IMG/VR virus record: IMGVR_UViG_3300044732_000968
Coordinates: 1 to 20,384 of that record
DNA from: a virus
Reading direction: 5' to 3' (one strand)
DNA length: 20,384 nucleotides
Positions within the stretch are counted from its first letter, which is position 1, and the number at the start of each line of letters is the position of its first letter. The position numbers were made by a program, and so were the translations under genes. Positions 14,601 through 20,384 of the stretch are shown here, in pieces. Under the pieces are notes generated by a model that did not search any database, was not told the origin of the DNA, and was given only the letters and a program-made list of their open reading frames with translations.

Positions 14601-16762
14601 GCGCCAGGTGTGTATGGGAACTTCTCGTTACCTGTGGCTGTGATTGTAATCGTACCGCCTGTTGCAATCTGGAAGCTGTTAGCAGAGTCGATTGTTCTGT
14701 AGATATAAGAGAAGTTGTTACCTGTCTTAACAGCAGGACGTCCTGCGTAGTACAGAAGCGATGAAAGATTCGAATCCTTGAGAACAGCTTCGCCGCCCTC
14801 GAGCACTGCATCACATACACCCTTATATGCGCCGTTATAGAAGATCGATCTTATAAGGGAGAAGTTACGAGCTGTCGCAAGTTGGATGTCAAACAGATAC
14901 AAGCGGTATACGCAAGATGATGTTCCAGGAACACCCGACTCAAGAGTGAGTGAGCGGATGCGAGCTGTTCCAAGAGAGGTTCCTAGTGAACCTGCAGATG
15001 GAGCTGATCCAGCACTACCACCAGAAATGAAATCTGCTGGGGCTGGATACAGAGATACTTGGTCTCCGATATTGAACTGGAAGATACCACTAAGCTCGTT
15101 CACACGAATGTAGTTGCCATAGTTTAGTGTGATGTTCGCATTGTTAGCCACGAACGTATCGATACCCTTGTCGATAGAAGCAGTGAATGAACGGACAGTT
15201 TCGAGACGATTGCCGTTAAGATAAGCTACACCTGGATCGATGCTAATGCTGAACTTTGTAGCTTCGTTGGCAATCGACGAGGCTGGAATTGTGTTAAGGA
15301 TGAACGGATCGATAACATAGTTACCCGATTCTTCCTTTGTTCTTCTTGCGAGTTCTTTACCCAGGATGTTATACTGAGTCTGCTGAATCTGCTTGTAAGG
15401 ATTGCCTTCTGAGAACTCAACAACAGAGAAGAAGCTAGAGTTAGCATCTGCTTCTGCTTTTGTCTTAACAACAAGCGCAGGAGTAAGTTGAAGACGGTTT
15501 GCACCAGGAGCAGTTACGTTAGGCTCACCAGTTGCGTTATCGAGCAGCGATATGTCTTGGTTCGAGTTGATAATGGCTTCTGAAGTATCGAAGCCAACAG
15601 CCTTGTTGAATGAGGTGTTTGCATACTTCTCAACAATCACCAGGTGCTCATTAACACGAGTAAAGTAACCCTTCTGATAGATTACACCCTTACCAACCGT
15701 AACACCATAGCCAGCGCCTGTAGGGCTGAACGATGAGTTGGCAATAGACAGCTGTGTCAGGAACGACTGGGCAACTAGGTTAGCAGTGTTGATCTGCGTT
15801 GTGGTAGCACCAACTGATTGGATAGACACAGTTGGAAGAACATAGTAGCCCGAACCCTTTTGAGTCACAGTCAGCGAGCTGATTTCGCCGTTAATTGTTC
15901 CTGTTCTCATTGTAACAGCAGCGCCAGAACCAACCAGGGCAACTAGCTTCACGATACTAGAGTTAGCCGCGCCACCGATTTGCTGAACGTTGGTGTTAGT
16001 AGAAAACGTCCACTTCTGAGTATTAGCTGCCTTTAGATCCGCTGCCTGTGGCTTGATGCGAACAATAATAGCTTCGGAGTTGGATGTTGTGTCAACACCA
16101 ACAATTAGACAGTTTGCCGTGCCGTCTGTCAGATACTGACCGTTTGCAATAGTGTTTGCAAGAGTCGTGCCACCGCTCGAGTTCTGAACAGCAACAGAGC
16201 TTAGAACAACAACAGAGTCGGCGTTTGAGAAGCCGGCTGAGTCGTCGTACGAGATAATCTTTTCGATTGGGTTTGATGGCTTGTATACGGTCAGTGTATC
16301 GTTAGCAACAAACTGTTGACGCTCTGTAGAGACAGAAGAGATGTTAGCATAGCCAGAGTTGATGTACTTTACGTAGATTGTCTTGAGGTCTGGCGATCTC
16401 GACTCATATCCATCTACTGTAGTTTGAATAGATGCGATAAGAGGAGAAACGTTTGCAGTGTCCTTGACATAGTAACCGATAAGTTGGTTTACGTTGACAG
16501 GAGCGCCATCTATCTGGTTATCCTTGAGCTTTACATATTGCAGAGCTGACTGGAACGTGATGTCGCAGCCGTCGACAACAGTACCACGCTTGAATACGTG
16601 ATCACCAAAACGTTCGATTTGCTTCTGAAGAATAGTCTGAAACTGATTGAGCTCGCGAGCCTGCACAGCCACACCAGGGCGGAACAAGACCTTATAGTAG
16701 TCTTTGTTCTCATCATAGTCGTCAAAATATGGAGAGACGCTTAGATCTGTCTGAATAGGCAT
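11633..16762 (-). CDS. DUF4815-type large virion structural protein (1709 aa)
   Basis: The start MPIQTDLSVSPYFDDYDENK, then FRPGVAVQARELNQFQTIL and KQIERFGDHVFKRG, is the signature of DUF4815 proteins, large baseplate-linked proteins of T4-like phages. The long middle is beta-rich and carries the GxGY strand motif (QKGSGYYVLPTVSI) and a GDxxxLxxGDxxxIxSVxNDT module. Residues about 1270-1310 form a Pro- then Asn/Thr-rich hinge (VVPPVKPVANV, then SNATSNATSN) coded by a 12-base repeat. Residues about 1340-1560 form an aromatic-rich segment (YYDEYFYTFSES, SRWYEDQLKLLW). GLRP (1567-1570) opens a conserved C-terminal module including NGGLQSDANGELRFTY. It starts 5 bases after the gp8 stop; the nearest ribosome site, GGAG, is 11 bases away. 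Probably a peripheral baseplate or fibre-anchoring component. Confidence 0.8.
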   Translation of the reverse strand: MPIQTDLSVSPYFDDYDENKDYYKVLFRPGVAVQARELNQFQTILQKQIERFGDHVFKRGTVVDGCDITFQSALQYVKLKDNQIDGAPVNVNQLIGYYVKDTANVSPLIASIQTTVDGYESRSPDLKTIYVKYINSGYANISSVSTERQQFVANDTLTVYKPSNPIEKIISYDDSAGFSNADSVVVLSSVAVQNSSGGTTLANTIANGQYLTDGTANCLIVGVDTTSNSEAIIVRIKPQAADLKAANTQKWTFSTNTNVQQIGGAANSSIVKLVALVGSGAAVTMRTGTINGEISSLTVTQKGSGYYVLPTVSIQSVGATTTQINTANLVAQSFLTQLSIANSSFSPTGAGYGVTVGKGVIYQKGYFTRVNEHLVIVEKYANTSFNKAVGFDTSEAIINSNQDISLLDNATGEPNVTAPGANRLQLTPALVVKTKAEADANSSFFSVVEFSEGNPYKQIQQTQYNILGKELARRTKEESGNYVIDPFILNTIPASSIANEATKFSISIDPGVAYLNGNRLETVRSFTASIDKGIDTFVANNANITLNYGNYIRVNELSGIFQFNIGDQVSLYPAPADFISGGSAGSAPSAGSLGTSLGTARIRSLTLESGVPGTSSCVYRLYLFDIQLATARNFSLIRSIFYNGAYKGVCDAVLEGGEAVLKDSNLSSLLYYAGRPAVKTGNNFSYIYRTIDSANSFQIATGGTITITATGNEKFPYTPGATISPAQEQDLIIAPMANVQFAANAAGSVQTWAANTRANGTSTSFTSTFEAGDFIKLSSGDVRQIASVANDTLMFLTTNGVDNSGNAVMYFPQYVPISLRAGRSANVDANANNLVVNLGASVNVATKVSVAYNVRSSNTTPVAKTVNRDKFVRLQLSNNATTNTGPWALGVPDIFHVKGVFLGSNNNFAPGGAGVVDITNEYYIDHNQNENFYGMSYLYRKSDANTAITTSNFLLVKFDHFTVAGEGLKAPGSGGTYTINDSVTLASSAASINTMEIPEVYGTRGDYYDLRDQFDFRPMSVANATPNSTAASAPINPQEKATADKFGTTDKKFPAPDSNLTGIVEYYLGRTDRVIIDEQGDFTVMKGTPGSPDAPAAPSDAMTINILQIPPYPSHPKVPSAETLDFFNHRIANETYSNRRVLAYRVSAPINDAQRSVLQPRGYTMVDIGALDRRLQTLERYVTFTLVETLTQKKVIPSSANSALERFKFGFFVDGFDNYSYAETSNPQYNAAIVDGYLSPKVEEINLPLIPVSQGTTISLPFIEKSFIAQPGATSGPVVPPVKPVANVAANVVSNTTSNATSNATSNVAGGNNNVTTGTVTITQVVVQNAAPTTVTQTISVIESEKNRLNSDSGIYYDEYFYTFSESAGAAEFYINSRDNNIGVLVFQSQTEGGPWTNIIRNSGADAQAITSNDRDTKGLTGLNGGRSLEHLGSLNGKSYNFFGTSRWYEDQLKLLWSHNPDSGRYYMVRVYKGKNHGGQGQGGTYGFKLFYPADVSATEQSYVNGFSATVGYNMSFWDGGWTFLNNITADAINFNFNNFNPGSPGVNPSDPGVIAAEQAFDIHITGLRPITDHKFYMEGIDKTANCRQVGRILNGGLQSDANGELRFTYYYYPTIQSVDVTSEAAAATQMIAATKAVKIENTDGSSRSESVIQVKNYIRRVFTAQPQPAAIPTMTGDSNPTQLYQATDAIVAGGGGRGFEYQNNIQEY
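12841..12900 (-). repeat. 12-bp tandem repeat coding an Asn/Thr hinge
   Basis: On the plus strand the unit cattcgaagttg occurs twice exactly, then three times with changes (cattcgaggttg, tattcgaaacca, catttgcagcca). It encodes SNAT/SNVV-like tetrapeptides in the hinge of the DUF4815 protein. The 12-base unit keeps the reading frame when copies are gained or lost. Confidence 0.85.
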
Positions 16763-16767
16763 TTAAC

Positions 16768-18837
16768 TTAGAACTCCAGAATCAATTTGATTGTTTCAGT
16801 CTGATTGTTTGATCTTGCAATTGGCGGGAGGTTTTCAATGTAGACAACCTCTCCACTACCTGGCACAAGCTCACCCTCGTATTTAGCTTCAACGAGAAAC
16901 TGTGCTTGACTATTCGCGCCAGTAGCAACGCCGTCCTCAACGCCCGTCTGCCAGATGTTTTGCACGTTTGTGACATACATAAAATCGGCGTTACTGACAG
17001 AAGTGTCATCTACGACCGCATATAACCTTGCTGATGGCGTGTCGTATGGAGCAACAGCAGAGTCTTGTGTGACTAGCTCATCTGCAGCAAACGTGCCAGT
17101 GATTTTACCAGCCAGCTTAGTCAGCTGTGAGAATGTAGCATAGTTGTTAGTCGAACGAACATCGGGGGTGGATCCACCACGTGAAATCTTTATTGTATCC
17201 GCAACAGTTGTGCAGTATGATTCTTCACCAATGAACTTCATGCTCGATGATACATTAGCTACATTGACGTTAGCAAGATAGATTGTGCCGGATGAGTTAG
17301 CACTGATAATACCAAAAGCACTCGCTGTGACCAATGAGATGTTGCATGTGACGGATGTGAACGAAGCGTTGGTGTCAAGCACCAGCTCTGTATTGCTTGC
17401 AATCGATACCACGTTACCGTATACATTGTTAAGACCATCTGAGACAAGAAGTCTACTACCAACCGCTAGACTATCTTGGAATAGTGTGCCATTGCCTTTG
17501 ATCGTTGAGTTAGTGAATGTGTTTGCTGTGCCTGTCAGACGAACGCTTGTGTATTGTGAGACTTCTTCTGCAGGAAGGAATGCCCCTACTGTATTACCAG
17601 CAGAGTACTTAACCTCGACATTAGCGAACAGAGGATTTCTTAGAAGACCTACTTGGCGGTAATCATTCTCTGTTCTCAATTCACCACCAACAGCTACGCC
17701 TTCGTTCTCTACGAACTTAACAGCAATACCAGCATAGTTTGCGCCAAGCTCTGAGAAGCAGTTTGCACCGTGGCCGTTCTGTGGTGACATGATCGCACGA
17801 AGCGAAGCGTTAGCCGACACACCTACTGTGTTAGCTGGTCTGATGATTGCTGTGGCTGACTTGTAGCCGGATCCAGGAGTCATCACCTCGATCTTCTGTA
17901 CTGAGTTGCTTGCCGCACCTGTGATAATAGCTCTCGCAATACAATTTGCAACTTTGGATCCACCGGTGTCGAACACATCTACGAATGGATACACTTCAAA
18001 CGTATCGTTAACAGTAATGGCGTTATCGAATGGTTGAGTGACGAATGCTACCTTTTGAGCTCCCACAGCATAGGTGCCGATAACTCTGTATTCGTCTTTC
18101 GCAGCCCCAGATGTGATTCTCAGAAGGCAGTTATTATAGAAGTTAGAAATCGTGCTGGCTGTTGAGCCAAGAGCGTATGCATACTCGTTACCGAGCACGC
18201 GGACATCTTCGATCTTCTCGAAGTAACCTACAAGGTAGTTTGCGTAGCCAACGCCACCATCTTCTACTTTGATTACTTCGATAGAACCAGGAACGGCATT
18301 CGCAGTAACAGAAGAGTTAGCCACAACAGGCATATATTCCGTTGTTGCAAACTTATTCATGATTGTGTTGTTAGCGGAGTACATGTACTTCCAGATGTAG
18401 CCATCTGATGTCTCGAACGCATCATTGTCTGTTCCTGAAGGCTCTACTGTCGATGCTGTGTTTGAGTCATTGAACAGACACTTGTATGTGTGATACTGAG
18501 CGCCAGCATTGACAGTGGCATAGAACTCTTTCGTGAAAAGCACAGGATCAGTGTCATCATACATTGTGTATGTTGTGCCTGATTCCCAATCGTATCTTGG
18601 AATCATTGCCTTGATGTCAGTCGTACCAACTCTCTTACCGAACAACATATCATTGTAGATAGCAATGTAGTTGTTGACAACAGCATCGTTAGGAGATGGA
18701 ATTGTAGTGTCGCCGCCACTATATGGTGTGTGCTTTGCAGCAAACACATAGTAAGCCGAGCCCACAGTCACTTCATCGACAAAGTCGAGGGCTGTGGTTA
18801 CACTGAGTTTCTTGGATACGATTTGTTTAGTGCTCAT
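16768..18837 (-). CDS. 8: Baseplate wedge protein, T4 gp8 homologue (689 aa)
   Basis: The C-terminus SGEVVYIENLPPIARSNNQT, then ETIKLILEF, aligns with the end of T4 gp8 (SGEMIYMENRPPI, QTEEINILFTF). Further matches are IPRYDW (T4 IPRRDW) near residues 89-94, the YKCLFND segment and DGYIWKYMY (T4 DGYVWEYLY). gp8 is a wedge subunit that forms a dimer between gp7 and the peripheral baseplate proteins. At 689 residues this copy is about twice the T4 length (334). The extra sequence is mostly in the middle and holds GxGY motifs (EDGGVGYANYLV, TPGSGYKSATAII) and a GSRLLVSDG, then VVSIASNTELVL module. The ATG lies 9 bases after the preceding stop with no Shine-Dalgarno, so coupling or a leaderless transcript is likely; two late promoter candidates precede it. 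Confidence 0.87.
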   Translation of the reverse strand: MSTKQIVSKKLSVTTALDFVDEVTVGSAYYVFAAKHTPYSGGDTTIPSPNDAVVNNYIAIYNDMLFGKRVGTTDIKAMIPRYDWESGTTYTMYDDTDPVLFTKEFYATVNAGAQYHTYKCLFNDSNTASTVEPSGTDNDAFETSDGYIWKYMYSANNTIMNKFATTEYMPVVANSSVTANAVPGSIEVIKVEDGGVGYANYLVGYFEKIEDVRVLGNEYAYALGSTASTISNFYNNCLLRITSGAAKDEYRVIGTYAVGAQKVAFVTQPFDNAITVNDTFEVYPFVDVFDTGGSKVANCIARAIITGAASNSVQKIEVMTPGSGYKSATAIIRPANTVGVSANASLRAIMSPQNGHGANCFSELGANYAGIAVKFVENEGVAVGGELRTENDYRQVGLLRNPLFANVEVKYSAGNTVGAFLPAEEVSQYTSVRLTGTANTFTNSTIKGNGTLFQDSLAVGSRLLVSDGLNNVYGNVVSIASNTELVLDTNASFTSVTCNISLVTASAFGIISANSSGTIYLANVNVANVSSSMKFIGEESYCTTVADTIKISRGGSTPDVRSTNNYATFSQLTKLAGKITGTFAADELVTQDSAVAPYDTPSARLYAVVDDTSVSNADFMYVTNVQNIWQTGVEDGVATGANSQAQFLVEAKYEGELVPGSGEVVYIENLPPIARSNNQTETIKLILEF

Positions 18838-18842
18838 AGGAT

Positions 18843-18850
18843 ATATTTAT
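18843..18850 (-). promoter_or_regulatory. Second late promoter candidate (CATAAATA) at the gp8 start
   Basis: The minus strand reads CATAAATA at 18850-18843, 7 of 8 consensus bases, overlapping the stop of the preceding gene. If used with T4 spacing, transcription would begin at or very near the A of the gp8 ATG at 18837, giving a leaderless message. This fits the missing ribosome site but may be chance in an AT-rich junction. Confidence 0.33.
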
Positions 18851-20384
18851 GTCTCGTTTACCTGGGCAATGAAGTGCCCAATTCCGTTGCCATCTGTTAT
18901 ATTTATCGTTGTAATGGCGAGGAAGTGGCCATTCTGTGTCAATCCATTAGTTACATTAGCAGCCGAACCGCCTCTTGTAGCGGATAGCTTGACACCAGCA
19001 CTATTAGCGCTCACAACATAATACTGACCGTTGTTTGCAAGTCCCGATAGAGCTGTGTTGCCAACTGCTGTAGAATACTTTACGATATCATTGTTCTGGA
19101 AGTTATGACGCGTCAGAGTGATAAAGTCAGACGTAGAGTTAACAGCTGAGTTACTATTAAACGAATAAGAAAGGATTCTTGGATTCGAAGTCAGCTTGAT
19201 TGTGTCGGTGGTTGTATTAGCCACATAGTATGTGTTGTTGTTACCAAGTTCTGTTAATGCAGTGTTCGTAGAATGAGCATAGTAGTTCACCTTCATACCA
19301 TTTGCGAACGAGTGAGCAACAAGAGTAATAGTGTCGCCTGCTACTTCCGTCTCTGCATTGAACGAATCTGCATTCACAGGGTCGAACGTATTGGCAGCTG
19401 AATCTGCGTATGCAACATTTGCAATAAACTTGTCTTCAAGAACCACGCCACCGAAGAAGCGTGTGCCTGCTGTGTGCATAACCTTCTTGAACATGTCTGC
19501 ATAACGAGCAAGAGGAATGCGTGAAAGAACTTCGTACGAATACTCTTGATAGTAGTCGCCGTCTTGAACCTTTGCAGTCGAGCTCAGCTGACCTTTCGTG
19601 TCCTTATAGTAACCTGTGCCAGTACCAATGCCGTATACATTAGCAACAACTGTGCCTGTTCTCAGACCATCTTCTGAGATGTATGTCAGCTCTTCGCCAG
19701 TTTTATAACCGAGACCAGAGTCGGTGATCTGAATACCTGTAACGGATCCGTTAGCTGTAACGGTGTTGGCGAACACATTAGCGTTCAGACCGATTGGAAG
19801 CAGCTCATCATCTTCTGTGACGCTGACGATGGTCCCGACAGCACCAGAAATCTGCCCCGTCACTGTCAGTGTGGGCTGGAATAGATTATCAAACTGAATT
19901 CTCTTCACAAACAAGTGAGTCGAATTAGATCCCTTGACAATGCCTTTTGCTGTTGACGTAATTGTAGAGTTGGTAGATACTGAACTTACAGTTGCCGTGA
20001 ATAGAACGTTAGATCCGGATGTGATCGGAGTAGCATTAACTTGGAATGTTCCGCCAACTTCCTTTACAATGATTGTATTAGCAGTTGCTTGGATCGAGTC
20101 GATGATCCCGTTAGCAGTCCCTTGAATAACTTTCTCGCCCACTGCAAGACCTGTCTCATCTGAGATAACAAGTGTTGTCTTGGAAAGTGTAGTGTTTGTC
20201 TGTAGAAGACGTTCGCCTGCAAGGAACGCGCCAGTCGATCCGCTAAGCTGCATTACATAATCAGCTCTGCCGAAGCCACTGAGATATGGTTGCTCTACAA
20301 TCACATACGGATCGACCGTATATGCTGTTCCTGGGTTGATCTCTGTAATTCTTCCGATCGTACCAATTGTGAACGAATCGAAGT
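18847..20384 (-). CDS. Baseplate/virion structural protein upstream of gp8, 5' end outside window
   Basis: The frame is open to the right edge. Upstream of a GTG at 20304 it continues without a stop as FDSFTIGTIGRITEIN, then PGTAYTVDPYVIVEQPYL, so the real start lies beyond 20384 and at least 511 residues are present. Visible features are GxGY strand motifs (ITDSGLGYKTGEEL), GexL/GekV turn modules near the visible N-terminal part, and a conserved-looking segment EVLSRIPLARYADMFKKVMH, then AGTRFFGGVVLE. Two copies of an ITLxxHxF, NTALxxL, YYV unit occur near the C-terminus. The place directly before gp8 is that of the wedge protein gp7 in T4, and a gp7-like role is possible, but I cannot show homology. 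The stop TAA (18849-18847) is 9 bases from the gp8 ATG. Confidence 0.75.
   Translation of the reverse strand, partial: FDSFTIGTIGRITEINPGTAYTVDPYVIVEQPYLSGFGRADYVMQLSGSTGAFLAGERLLQTNTTLSKTTLVISDETGLAVGEKVIQGTANGIIDSIQATANTIIVKEVGGTFQVNATPITSGSNVLFTATVSSVSTNSTITSTAKGIVKGSNSTHLFVKRIQFDNLFQPTLTVTGQISGAVGTIVSVTEDDELLPIGLNANVFANTVTANGSVTGIQITDSGLGYKTGEELTYISEDGLRTGTVVANVYGIGTGTGYYKDTKGQLSSTAKVQDGDYYQEYSYEVLSRIPLARYADMFKKVMHTAGTRFFGGVVLEDKFIANVAYADSAANTFDPVNADSFNAETEVAGDTITLVAHSFANGMKVNYYAHSTNTALTELGNNNTYYVANTTTDTIKLTSNPRILSYSFNSNSAVNSTSDFITLTRHNFQNNDIVKYSTAVGNTALSGLANNGQYYVVSANSAGVKLSATRGGSAANVTNGLTQNGHFLAITTINITDGNGIGHFIAQVNET
18900..18907 (-). promoter_or_regulatory. Late promoter candidate (GATAAATA) 63 bases before gp8
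   Basis: The minus strand reads GATAAATA at 18907-18900 inside the end of the upstream gene (codons for Thr-Ile-Asn-Ile). The distance to the gp8 ATG, 63 bases, matches the 65 and 66 bases seen for the promoters at 135-142 and 4518-4525. Confidence 0.5.
18980..19345 (-). repeat. Two tandem ITLxxHxF / YYV modules
   Basis: The upper copy (about 19188-19345) encodes DTITLVAHSFANG, then NTALTELGNNNTYYVAN. The lower copy (about 18980-19134) encodes DFITLTRHNFQNND, then NTALSGLANNGQYYVVS. Each ends in a K-L strand. Such ~50-residue units recur in phage and adhesin proteins; here they are adjacent and diverged. Confidence 0.75.

Noticed and set aside
16871-16880. CTAAATAC on the minus strand as a late promoter for the DUF4815 gene
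   Set aside because: It differs from the consensus at key positions, is inside gp8 coding sequence and does not fit the spacing of the better boxes.

Overview
This window is a late structural module of a tailed phage of the T4 superfamily (contractile-tailed myovirus). The main evidence is a homologue of the T4 baseplate wedge protein gp8, recognisable by its C-terminal signature and two internal motifs. Beside it lie a very large DUF4815-type virion protein, several Asn/Thr/Ser-rich fibre proteins including a collagen-like one, and T4-type late promoters (TATAAATA). The overall style resembles marine, cyanobacterial and rhizobial T4-like phages more than the enterobacterial ones. The host cannot be read from the sequence.

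Layout. Almost everything is on the minus strand and is read from high to low coordinates. In that order there is a baseplate/virion protein cut by the right window edge (20384-18847), then the gp8 homologue (18837-16768), the 1709-residue DUF4815 protein (16762-11633) and a 722-residue virion protein (11582-9414). A 60-residue coiled-coil protein (9414-9232) and a 775-residue repetitive fibre protein (9230-6903) follow, then the collagen-like fibre protein (6891-5602), a 177-residue protein (5602-5069) and a small beta-sandwich protein (5058-4729). The run ends with an 87-residue protein (4726-4463), a 496-residue fibre protein (4452-2962) and a 67-residue coiled-coil protein (2958-2755). Genes are packed with overlaps of 1 base or gaps of at most 11 bases. 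The one exception is a 50-base gap at 11583-11632, which holds a late promoter. A further minus-strand fibre-like gene begins at base 70 and leaves the window on the left.

Two genes run the other way (151-2783, plus strand). They are a 678-residue protein fusing two glycosyltransferase domains and a 199-residue GT-A-type glycosyltransferase, joined by an ATGA overlap. They sit as an inverted cassette between fibre genes. The 80-base spacer at 71-150 is dense. A near-consensus host sigma70-type promoter points right into the glycosyltransferases, and a perfect T4 late promoter points left into the fibre gene. The two AT-rich boxes overlap, and two short palindromes lie beside them.

How it fits together (inference). 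The minus-strand genes would be expressed late to build the baseplate and the fibres attached to it. The glycosyltransferases would be expressed earlier from a host-type promoter and could modify the host surface, phage DNA or virion proteins. The most notable observations are the overlapping divergent promoters, late promoters hidden in small or upstream genes about 63-66 bases before the next start codon, and small sequence modules reused across neighbouring structural proteins. There is no stretch longer than 300 bases without a gene, and I saw no tRNA, CRISPR array or insertion sequence.
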